Source of the DNA: Burhinus oedicnemus
Taxonomy: Eukaryota; Chordata; Aves; Charadriiformes; Burhinidae
Assembly (NCBI GenBank): GCA_008921705.1
Contig: VFFE01007649.1
Coordinates: forward strand, 464,674 to 528,673
DNA length: 64,000 nucleotides
Direction of reading: 5' to 3'
In this document: piece after piece, positions 48,780 to 60,100 of the stretch
How the letters are laid out: every line of letters begins with the position of its first letter
How positions within the stretch are numbered: position 1 is the first letter of the stretch
Translations under genes and position numbers: made by a program
Notes under the pieces: generated by a model
Told to the model about the DNA's origin: nothing
The model's database searches: none
Seen by the model: only the letters and a program-made list of their open reading frames with translations

Positions 48780-48802
48780 AAAAAAAAAAAAAAAAAAAAA
48801 AA
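48780..48802 (+). repeat. A23 homopolymer
   Basis: Twenty-three consecutive A residues. No AATAAA signal is present in the preceding 100 bases and no known element adjoins, so a processed-transcript origin is not supported. Short poly-phenylalanine frames across it on the minus strand are artefacts. Confidence 0.9.
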
Positions 48803-50111
48803 GCTGTCCTTCCTTAAACCTTTTAAACACAGCTGTCTGTCATGAAATTCATCTACTGCTAAAATCGGAATCACTTTGAGCCTGAACAGATACCCAGGCT
48901 GCTCTTTCTCTCAAATGGTCTCTGTAGAGCCCTTAACTGTAGATCAGTGTTTCTGAATTTTTATACACGCTTTAAAGGAAGCATTGAAAGGAAATGTTCT
49001 GTTTCCTAGAGCTAGTCATGGGCTGTTATATTTGGAGGGGTTTTACAAAGTAGTTTTCTTACTGGTTTGTCAGTGTTATTACTTAAAGGACCTGTTTGGC
49101 TTAAGTTGATGCACCTCATTCTTTCCCATCTGTCCACACTACCAGACAAGGATAATATCCCCAAATTATTTGTAAATATGAAAAGATCTCCCAGTGCTAG
49201 AAAGACTGCAGGAGAGAGGAAGCAGAGCAAATAAATGTCACCAAAAATGAAGGGATTCCTGATAATAAATGAGGGGTGTTAAGAAATAGGAGGGAGTGCT
49301 CTTCATATTGTTTAAGCCCATGTTTGAAGGGCTTTCTTGAATCAACGTTCAACCTCATTAGGTACAGAAGTGCAAATTTTGATTTAAAGTGTCATCCTCA
49401 TTTTGCTTCTGGCTTGATAATTTCAGGCAAGCAACCTGAACAGGGAGAACTGGGCAAAACACTTCTTTTAGATCTTTCAAGAATTCCAAAAGTCCTTATG
49501 CTCCCAATACTTAGTTCATATACAATCTCACCAACCTGGTTACCAAAAGATTTATTTTCTCTTCTAGTCCCAAGAAATAAACCCTCATTCTTGTAATTTT
49601 CTTGGAATGCTACCATTCCAAAATGTTAATTAAGTAGTACCTTATATCTTTTCTTATTGGTTCGTACAATCGATTTCTCTAAAATATTTATGTAGGAAAT
49701 CCACAGGGTATGTACTGGCAGCTTCTGAAATCACACATCTGTCTTTAGGCTTCAGTTAGCAGCAGAAAATCACTGAGGAAGTTATATAGAATTAAAAGCA
49801 AAAGCCTATGTTAATGGAAATTTAAAATAGGATTCTGGTTCTTGAGTACACACAAGCTAATTCAGATTCATGTTCACTGACAGCACTATGTAAATCTTTA
49901 CTACGCACTCCCTTACTATTCGTATTAAATTTTAGAAATTAATCTGAATGAAATCATTGTTACAACATCCTGCCTATAATCTCCAGTAGTTGGAGTTTTG
50001 TGTGGTTTGGGGTTGTTTTTTTGTTGGGATTTTTTCTCTTGTTTTTGGTTGCAGGGGGTTTCGTTTGTTTTGCTGGTTTTTTTTAATGGTCTAAAATCTA
50101 ACTGAGTACAG

Positions 50112-50685
50112 ATCATAGAATCATAGAATGACTTAGGTTGGAAGGGACCTTAAAGATCATCTAGTTCCAACACTCCTGCCATGGGCAGGGACACCTACCA
50201 CGAGACCTGGTTGCTCAAAGCCCCATCCAACCTGGCCTTGAACACTTCCAGGGATGGGGCACCCACAGCTTCCCCGGGCAACCTGTTCCAGTGCCTCACT
50301 ATTCTCAGAGTAAAAAGATTCTTCCTAATATCTATTCTAAATCTACCTTCTTCCAGTTTGAAGCCACTACCCCTCATCCTATCACTACATGCCTTTGTAA
50401 AAAGTCCCTCTCCAGCTTCTTTTAGGCCCCTTTCAGATACAGAAAGGCTGCAATAAGGTCTTCCTGGACCCTTCTCTTTTCCAGGCTAAACAACCCCAAC
50501 TCTCTCAGCCTGTCCTCATAGCAGAGGTGCTCTAACCCTCTGATCATCTTCGTGGCCCTCCTCTGGACCCGCTCCAACAGCTCCGTGTCCTTCATATGTT
50601 GTGGGCTCCAGAGCTGGATGCAGTATTCCAGGTGGGGTCTCAGGAGAGCAGAGTAGAGGGGCAGAATCACCTCCCTTTTTGATGA
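50112..50685 (-). mobile_element. CR1 LINE, 5'-truncated, minus strand
   Basis: CR1 3' fragment of the same broad type as loci A and B. On the plus strand it begins with two tail units (ATCATAGAATCATAGAATG) and TTGGAAGGGACC, then the GCCATGGGCAGGGACACC and TTGCTCAAAGCCCCATCC blocks, and ends at about 50685 after AGAATCACCTCCC. It is cleaner than locus A or B over the shared 3' region. No obvious target-site duplication. It is the third large minus-strand CR1 in 18 kb. Confidence 0.93.
50195..50670 (-). pseudogene. CR1 ORF2 C-terminal remnant
   Basis: Two frames: 50422-50670 reads [38 protein letters not shown] and [19 protein letters not shown]; 50195-50377 reads SGFKLEEGRFRIDIRKNLF, TLRIVRHWNRLPGEAV and LDGALSNQV near the C terminus. 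A frameshift lies between 50377 and 50422. Block order is that of the family; the catalytic part is missing through 5' truncation. Confidence 0.87.
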
Positions 50686-53304
50686 GGAGAATTAAAACAG
50701 AAATCTATGTAACATGGGAACTGCAGTGAAATATTACATTACAAATAGGAAGAAATATGTTAATTATTTACAATTTTATGAGCATGTTGTCTGATTTGTA
50801 ATGCGATGCTCATACTGATCTCCAGTGAGTTCCGTAGGAGGAATAGTATTTTATTTCCTCACAAGACTCACTATTAGCAGAGAAATATCCTCATAAAGAA
50901 ACAATACTCGGTGCTTGTTAAGGGAGCAAGAGAAAAGCTGGTGTGTCCTGCTTTATCGTCACAACTGAAATCTTCATAAAAAATTGAATTTGATCATTAA
51001 GAGAAATTACCTTTGGGATACGATCAGAGAAGTTCAAAGTATTTAAACCATGCTTTGAATGCAAGCAGAAATTAGTCAGTTGCTGTCTGTTTATATGGGA
51101 AGCTTGTTGCTGGCAGTTTTGTTCTGCATGACAAATATAACCACAGATAAATGACCTTGATTTCAGTTTAACATAACTGCTTTTCAGCAAACTAAACTGC
51201 AATTAAAGGAAAATAAAATAAAGAAGTGTGGATCACAGCTCTCTGTTGAGTTATAGTGATCGATCTGAATAATCCCTACCACTGCTTCAGTAAGATTTCT
51301 GGAAATGCAACACATATATGTGTGCACACACAAAGAAAAAGGCTTATCTACTTGTCAAATTGTTCAAGCCACTAGTTATCAAGGGACCTGACCAAATATG
51401 ACTAAGAAAGAAACTTCATTAGGTACAACAGACAAACAGATACACAGAGGGATGACTAAGAGGGAAATGGTTTTGTCTGAGATATCAGGAAGTTCTTTAA
51501 ATTAAAAAAAAATAATAATAAAGTTATTTATTTATTGCAGAAAGAAGGACATAAAGTTTCACTGTGGTGTTCCAAGGCTCAAATTTCCATTCTACCTGAG
51601 CTGCACACAGAACTTCAAATCTCTTCTCCCAGATTCCAACAAGTGCTCTAATTTCTACATTTTGCGGCTGTTCTGCTTCAATATGTGTAAATAATTAGTC
51701 CTAACAAATGGGCAAGAGTCACATCTCTCAGTCAAATGTATTCAGTTTAATGAATCAGCAATACGCCACTTCTGAGTCTTGCCTTGTCAGCTTCCCCTAA
51801 TTCTGTCCTAGAAGTACATGAAAGAACAATTTATTCTCCTGTTAGCCACGTTGTGGACCTTTGCTAAGTGAGCTCACAAGGTACTTAATATCAACCATAG
51901 CAACAATTTTTTCAGCCTTGATTTACCCTCTAGGTAGATCAATGATACACTCACATTGCTGAACATACTTTCACTGGACAACTTCTATTTATAATCGATC
52001 TATATAGACTTTGAAACAAGTTCTTGAAAAAGATAACAAACAGTTGTTACTTCATGAGCCATTCAGTCTCTCCACAAAGGGTATCAAAAGTTACTGAAGA
52101 TTAGCCTTTCAGGTGGATTAATTAAATTACATGAAACCTCTGTGTGGTGATGCTTAAGCAGAATTACAGGATTTCAGTTCAGTTTAGTTTAATGTATTTT
52201 GAAGTGAATTGCACCAAATCAATTATTCCATTTAAATTTTGAATGAACATGTTCATATAAGTGGTAGAGGGGGTTAAGCAGTCTACTTTAAACTCACACC
52301 TTTAGTTAACTTAATTAACTTTTTGACCATGCCCACATAGCCTCAGTCAATTTCAGCATTTATACAGGCACAAAGAAATTTATCCTGCATTCTTTTACCT
52401 TTTTTCAGGCCAATATTTTAGAATAACTAGAGAGAATGTAGAATTACTTTTTTTTTCTGAAAATACTTTCTCCCTCTGACTGCTTGATTAAATCAGAGCA
52501 AAAAGTTATTGAACATATTTCACAAATTAAGAATTACAGTCTTAGGTGCTTGGTCTTAAAATAACTAAAGAAATATACTTCTTATTTAGGTAAGGAGCAT
52601 TCACCACAGTTGATACTCAAGGAAAAAAAAAAATCTTCTTAATAGTTTCTGTTCTCTTTCCAGAAAAAATAAGTGCAGAATCTTCTCTCTTAGTAGTTCT
52701 CTTTTAGTCAGACAGATTTCCTGTTATTATTCTGCACCTTTGTATGCCTGACGCTATTCTGCTTCTGTCAGTGACTAGTTTAATAAACTGTTGACTGTTT
52801 TTTATAGTCTTCATCAAGACAAACCTTTCTTGGCTGCTAGCATGCTGATGTTTCCAAAGCGACACAGAAGTATCTCCTTATAAACAAATAATAAAGGCCT
52901 CACCATATTTGAGACATTTGCTTGCAAAAATGGTATCTGTTGGGAAAACCCAATCTGTTAAGAGTGAGACATTCATCAACTTCAATACAGAAATCAATTC
53001 AGAATTTTTTTCAACTTTGAATTTGACTTAGACCTTGGAAGTCTCTCTCTAAACAAAAAGAACAAACATTTCCTGAGAGGATTGGCACTGACTACATCAG
53101 ACTTCCACCATGAGTTGATAGTTACTAAATAGTAAACTAAATCAAGAAGAAAAAGAAAAAATAAAGCCAGGTCAGTTCCACATCTGGTTCAGTGTCACAC
53201 AAAGGCAGAAATGAGAAGAAAAGGCAAGGCTTCTTTTTATGGAGACAGTGATACCCCACGTTGTCTAAATTTTGGGCTAAATCTTCCTGTTTCTTCACAC
53301 TGGC

Positions 53305-53325
53305 TTTTTTTTTTTTTTTTTTTTT
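53305..53325. repeat. T21 homopolymer
   Basis: Twenty-one consecutive T residues. If it were a minus-strand poly(A) tail, the body would lie to the right, but nothing recognisable is there. Confidence 0.9.
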
Positions 53326-54076
53326 GGTTACATTCCCAACAATCACTTCAGACTCTGTAAGGCTCTTCAAAGCAGTCCACTTACTACAGCAGGGTGCTAT
53401 TTAGCTCAACATTTTCTGTAGGAAATGTATGCCTGCCCTGTCTACTCATCACCAAAGACCAGAATATTTTCACATGGGTTAAGAAGCTGGAAACAATAGC
53501 TCTTCTAACAAAATCTAATCATGAATCTAGAGCAAGTCATAGGCAAAGTAAAAAGGAGAGAAAAAATGCATTGGAAAGAATGAAACCCAGAGGGTTCCAG
53601 CATAGTTCAAAACCTCAGAAGTGGAAATCAGTTATGTGTGTGGACTTAATGTAAGATTAGGACTATGCAGCCAGAGCTGAACCAGTAACGACTGTCTAGT
53701 GGTACCTGGATCCAGAATTAGCTTTTGCATCTCATCCTTAAGTTAAATCACACAAAATTAACATTTTCATATTAAAAGGTGAAGGATTATAAAATTAATT
53801 TTGACCCACCAGTCACAGAATATTTGAGTGAAATGCCAGAGTAACATGCCTCAATCTGTGCAGGTCAGCACTTGACAAACCTTCTAATATATGACAGATC
53901 AGAAACTTACTGTGGCTACTGGTTGACAAAAGCCATGCAGGACGTCTTAGGTCACTATTTTTTCCAAGTGAAACCATTCCAGGATCTTTCTACACCTATA
54001 TAATCTAGACATACACACCTTTTTGATGTTTTCTATAATAGTTCACATAACTATGTAATCATTAAATTTTTACTTC

Positions 54077-54102
54077 AAATTAAGAAAGATATTTCTTAAT
54101 TT
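54077..54102. repeat. Perfect inverted repeat, 11-bp arms, 4-nt loop
   Basis: AAATTAAGAAA at 54077-54087 and its exact reverse complement at 54092-54102, with loop GATA. Confidence 0.85.
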
Positions 54103-56636
54103 AAGTATGTTTTTTGCTTCACTGCATGTAAATGGATCCAATATAGTAAGAGCTAGACTGACTATGCTATGTATTCAGGTTTTTCACAGCTTTTAAAGAC
54201 CTTTACAAAACCAGTTTTAAAAAATTTTTTTGCCCTTCTCAGTGAGTGACTCTACTAGTTTGTAGGGCAGCAGCCAAAGATGGTTTTGTAACTAAAGCTT
54301 CCAACGTGTGAAGGAAACTTTAAGTATCATTATGCAGATCATCATTTAGCAGCCACTCATATCTGAACAGATGGTGAAATCAATTCAAATGAATATATAA
54401 ACATATTTTCAAAGATCACAGCACCCTAAAGAAGAGTGCTAGAATTTATTTATCTTGAACAGCTTTTGTTGTCTTAAAATAAGACAGAGATAAGACTACC
54501 GAGACAAAGATTTTCACTGATAATTGTCATTTTAGATATCTAAATCCAAAGTTTAGGTCCTTAAAAATCTCTTCAAAGCTGCAGAGGTTACAGAATTTCC
54601 AAAGTGCCAAATTTTAATGCCAAAAGGACCCTTATAAGCAAACATTTCTGAAATGGGACATATTTCTATCTGACTAAATTTGACCACTGTTTGATGCTTA
54701 GCTTACACTGAGGGTCCAGTAACATGCACAGCTTGATGATTTAGATGTGTTTCCTTCTTCAAAAGGTGTGACCAACGCCACCTCTCTACCTCCCTAACCA
54801 AAATTTGAAAGGTTGCATGCTTTTCTTACAAACTACAATCCACCTACACTCCACCTGGAGAGCTCACCTAGAACATGAGACCCAAGACTTGTCTTGTCCT
54901 GTCCTGTACTTCCCTTCTCTTCCTTACCTTTTCTGCCCATCACCATCTTCTATGTCCTTCTGTTTTCTAAATTCTGATTTTAAAATCAGTTACGGGACAG
55001 TTATGACTAACTGAAATCATTAAACTGCATTTTTCTTACGATGATTGACTTTAAGTGTTGCACTTCATAATTTTGGAGCATAGCAAGACCGTGGCCTTGT
55101 TAAGAGCACTCACTCATCTGAATCTACCCTATTTTTGTTGGATTTTTTTTCCTTTTGCCCATAAATCTTTTGCTAGGGAAATATTATAAAACCCTATGGT
55201 CTTGCTCAGCAGCAGCTTATCTGAATTTCCATACCTCAGCTGGTTCCTGAATGGCCTAAGCTCAACCATCTGTTGCTACTTTTTGCAGTTCAGAACAGGA
55301 ATAGTCTGTGACCCATGGGATGAGAGAAATCTGATCACAACAAAACTGTTGTTTGATACCACTACAGAAGACTAACAAGACAGGACACAGGGAATAGGTC
55401 ACTGGTATTGTGGAGTGCACTAACATGCGATCGTCTCATTTCCAACAGAAATTGGCCACAAAACAGATACCTCTTTGTGAAGGAGATACATTAGTGCTAG
55501 AAACTTTTAGCTTTGGTTCCAAAAGACTTCTCATATTATGCTTCTTTGAGAAAACAGCCATCAACCACAGTCTTTTGAGGCTCTTGTCCGATTTTTAAAG
55601 AGCCACTCATCATTTTTGCTAGTGCTTCCAGCCACCTCACGATTTTTTATGCTGCAGTCTGTAACATTTGCATGTGCCTTTACACAGCATAAACTAAAAA
55701 CAAGAACTAGCTTTCTAACCCACAATTCTACCGCACCGTTACTGTGAATAAAAAGAGATAGAACACGTTTTAGTATTGAATTAAAGGAAATTGGTTCTGG
55801 TACCATGATTTCTTTATACGCAAGTACCATTGGATCAGCTTGTCATAAGATACACTAAAAGTCGTATTTACTATTGCCAAGTACAGCCAGGCTGGAGTTT
55901 GATTTAGGGCAGTAGATAATTCCTTTAAACACTGAATTACCTCTCTGTATGGTGTTAGCAGCTGACACAAATCTAAGTCCTGTTTCAGACTTGCCTACTT
56001 CACTACTATGAAACCATATCTATTATACCGCATTAAGGGCTTTGAAGGTTCAAACTGATGATCATAGACAGAAGTGAAAAACTTATAGCTTTGAGGAAAT
56101 CTAGTATACATGTAATGAGAGGATATTAATTCTTACAGAATGAGTGACAAAGTAAATAATTTTTCCAAATCCTCTTCCTATTTTCAGGAAGTCTGAATAG
56201 ACATTAACTGTTTTAAGGAATGGGACGGTTGCTCATATTTAACTAACTGTTTACATAAAGAAAAAAATGCGGATCTCAGACTTCCCTGAGATCTCTTGTT
56301 CTTTTTGAATAGTAAAGCAAGGACATTTATTGCAGAAAACTATCTTGTTACTTATTCTTGCTGAATTATAACTTTTTTTTTTTTACTAGTATGCCAAGAT
56401 ATTTGAATTAGAAGTGATACCACTTATGGTGTGAATACTAGCTCTTACATTCTTTGAAGCATCAAGAATACTATATATTTTGCCCAAAAAATAAGGTGCC
56501 AATTCTCCTTCCCTCTCTTCACTGCCTAGTCCCCAGGTCCTACTAGAGGGCCCCTGAGAAGAAAGCAAGAACCAGTTTTCATACGTATTTCGTAAAAGGC
56601 ACATTAAATCATGCACAACCCTTGCGTGTGACACTA

Positions 56637-56710
56637 ACACACAAATTGTGTGTCAGAACTCACACACAATTGTCTGTCAGAACAGACAATTTTGCCATCT
56701 TTTGCCATGT
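56637..56710. repeat. Composite of two hairpins and two direct repeats
   Basis: First hairpin: ACACACAA (56637-56644), one-base loop, TTGTGTGT (56646-56653). Second hairpin: AATTGTCTGT (56668-56677), loop CAGA, exact complement at 56682-56691. The 16-bp motif AATTGTGTGTCAGAAC at 56644-56659 recurs at 56668-56683 with one G to C change, giving a 24-bp period. TTTTGCCAT then occurs twice in a row, 10 bp apart (near 56690-56708). Confidence 0.8.
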
Positions 56711-57092
56711 GGAGTGTAACTGACTAACATCTCTTCATCTTCTCTATAATTTGTCTCATATGGAACATGTCTATCTAACAGCAACAAAGAGTATCCTTAA
56801 ACCCATCTTGTAATTTTCTTTTCAGCTCTCACTGAATCAAGAATTCCTGTGTTAGTTCAGAGCATCTTTTTTCTATTCCACATGCTTTTTCTCCTTACTA
56901 CCCTACAGTTGCAAGTACAGCAATTCAGAAGTTGGCCATAGAGTTTGCATATGGAAAGACAATAACGGACAAAGAAAATCACTTGCACTTGAGTAATTTT
57001 TCCTCTTAGCAGTAGTCTGTATCTATCTGTGTTTAAAAGCAATTTCCCTGTGTAAAAGGAAACCAGACTTTCAGATGTCAATGTATTTATGA

Positions 57093-57109
57093 ACACACAC
57101 ACACACACA
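57093..57109. repeat. (AC)n dinucleotide microsatellite
   Basis: About eight uninterrupted AC units. Ordinary microsatellite. Confidence 0.9.
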
Positions 57110-60100
57110 AATATTTGTACAGATGGACATAAAACATAAATCCTAGATTGAAATAATAATATCAACTATAAACAAGTATTTGTGTGACAAGTTAAACAAT
57201 TTACCTTTAAATATACATTGTACAGTAGCTGATTGGAAAGAAAGGTAAACAGCAAAATCATGTTTTCTCTAGTATTAAGACTTTAATCAAGCCATGCAGT
57301 TTTATCATTTCATTTGTCACAATATATGTCTACTGAAGTCTTCACTGTAGACAGAGGAGCTTCCAGGGATCTGCTGTGTAACATAACAGTAATTGTCTGA
57401 GGCTAAGATGTCTTTTGATCAAATGATGAAGATGATAGGAAAGATTGAGAAGGCTGAAGAATTTTTTGGTTCCAGAAAAATAGTAAGTAGCAATAGCAAC
57501 TTGAGGGAATAAATCCAGAAGAACCCGTTAATTGTTAATATCTTATCAGTCTTAAAAAAATAAACTGATTATATTTTAAAATACGCTTTTCCACTCACCT
57601 TTCAACATTTATTTTTCCTTTTTCTAAAGATTCCAGGTTTCTTTTGTATCTGACTTAAAAAAGGCAAATGTCTCATATCCCGTATGTCTTCTGCAGCTCT
57701 ATCAAAGTGCTATTGCAGCTCATCTAAGAGCAGAAAACTATGAAAGACAAAAAAGTATGTATTAAAAAAAGAGCACTTTACTGCCTGGTATTGTGAAGAA
57801 CTTACACTGAGTATCATGTGATTATACTACCAAAAACTCTTTCTTTAACATGTGCCAAAAAAGTGACATCTGACAAGAAAATTAACAAAATATTATTGGA
57901 AAAAATAAATATAAGCAAATATTTTTTGTAAATACAAACTAGACATATTTAAATTTTGGGTTGATTTGCCTGTAATAATCAAAGAACTGTAAGTTTACAT
58001 TCATTGCCAAAGGCCTAAAGAGAAATAAGATGAACAACAGCTGTGACACTATCTGCCAGTATGTCTCTTTGTTAGATTTATATTTGATTGGTTTGATAAA
58101 CTATTTTCCTGAAATCAGATTATGGCAAGATCTGGTGAGATCTTTGCAGCAAAAAGCTAGCATTTTGCACCAAATAAGCCTAATAATCTAAACCCCAAAA
58201 ATGTAGAATCCTTGAGACAGATCCCTCACCCACTGTCAGTATAAACCGAGCCACTACGTTACCCATGGAAAGAGGAGGACATTTAGATGGCAAAACTACT
58301 ATACAGTAGTTCATGAACAGCAGAAGTTAAAGGAGTTCAGGTGTATTTCACCTCACCCTGTACAATATATTGACGTGATTTTTGCAATTACTGCAATGCA
58401 GCTGGAAATAGGGTACTGAATTTTTACTGACTGAAAATCTGCTGAAACTAAATGCATTGAAAATGTAGTGAAACTAAGCAATAAATTCAATGTATATTTG
58501 GGTAATTGAACTTTGAATGTCCATGGCAGATGATTTCTCTAGATATTAGAAACCTGTGTCACATAACACCGAGACACGTTTTCTCATTCCTCTTTCCAGT
58601 CAAGAAGTTTCTGTCTGCCTACAATTTAAGGAATTGACTTGTCTGATTTGTCTATTGAAGCATGCTTTCTGGAAAACCTCAACATACGGTTTATTCTTTC
58701 TATAATTTCATGGTTTGTGATTCATTTTTCAGTTGGCCAATCTACAAGGACTTGTTAATGTGAAGATACTACTTCTGCTTTTCTAAAACCATTCAGGGGT
58801 AAGTTAGTCAACCCTAACTGGAAGACAGTAAGGTCACAAAATATTTGTAATTTTGAAGAAAAGATTAGGATGCTTACAATACATAGGCAGTAAAAATTGA
58901 GAAAATGAGATGAAGAAAAGATTTTTTTGTTGGTACATTTTTGTATATTTTTTGTTCATGTAAGCACTTCATTCATTTGTATCTTTTTAGTTGTGCTGCT
59001 AAGACCTGTTGGTAAGATCAGAAACCTGCTTTAATTGTCACTGAAAAATTACTAGGCATTATCTTGGCCATAATCCCCATTCATTCTTCTGAATTGTCAT
59101 TGAACAGAGAAAGTAAGGTGACTTAATAATTTATATTAGTGCCTTAAGACAAGTACCTGAGCAACCTTGTACCCTTCTGAAATTAGGAAAACTGCCATGA
59201 AGTTTTAAACCATTTCTGTGGATGTGTTTTTATAATAGGATAAACATCTTCATCTGCCTTGATTTAATGTTGATTTTCCCTTAAGACTGCAATTATCCAA
59301 CTGGCAAACACAGAATGGTCTCCTTAGTTATTCCTCAGCTTAAATTTACAGAGATCTATCCAAACTGAGTCTAGCAACTGAAACGTGAAGCTACTTTGGA
59401 AGACCTGTCATTTCTCAATGTGTCTCAAAACAGAACTGCATCCATGGGCATTAGTTCACATAAGAGTGAAATGCAAGTTATGGTGCATGGAGTAATGCAA
59501 GCTGGGTGTGTTAATGTTGAGTGGTAGCTTGAACTCCTGAGGAGAACTTTTGAGATCAAATTTTCTGTGCCATCAACTGCACGTGCAGGATACTTTCCTA
59601 GTCTCAAGCACATATGGTCATAAATCTTTCAGAAAGTATTTTGAGAACATAAAGAGTAGCAGACTATGTAGCTCTGTTTCTTGGATCCTAACAAATCTCA
59701 TTTATGTATTTTACAATTCAGTGTCCAGATTATCCAAAGTTGAAACAAATGGGAGTATAACCCCATACCAACAGTAAATATGATCAGACTTGTTTCGCTC
59801 TGGACTTTTAAACCATATGATAGAGAACTCTTCTTTTATGGCATTTGAAAGAAAAAAGTTCTTGCCAGGAAACATATACTGGCTGTAAATTTTAGAGGTC
59901 TTCTGAAAGTGTTTTGATAAAAACAGATCAGAGTGGAGACTCTGAGACAAAAATGCGCTCAGAAAGAAGTAATTGTGACCTCATCTTATGTCAGAACATT
60001 TTTTGTTGTACTGCATTGTTTCCCTATGTTGGTGAAAATGTTATCTCAGGCTGATTGCTCAAGGTCCTGACCTGCAGATATAAGATATTTTGAGTGAGAT

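Larger units (their letters stand above)
44946..50111. other. AT-rich DNA, no gene recognised
   Basis: No coding frame above about 106 codons and no recognised interspersed repeat. It contains a perfect inverted repeat (45321-45346), a short TA repeat near 48422-48433, and an A23 homopolymer (48780-48802) with no recognisable retrotransposed body in front of it. The segment 46440-46580 is of higher complexity and could be a conserved non-coding element. About 46980-47560 is slightly GC-richer but unassigned. A T/G-rich low-complexity stretch lies at 50000-50090, just left of the next CR1. Confidence 0.55.

Noticed and set aside
48659..48874. Poly-phenylalanine frames on the minus strand
   Set aside because: Translation of an A23 homopolymer.
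57409..57510. Possible small exon (ATGTCTTTTGATC... to a GTAAGT)
   Set aside because: About 30 codons with a donor-like GTAAGT but no polypyrimidine acceptor and no partner exon; expected by chance in this much AT-rich sequence.
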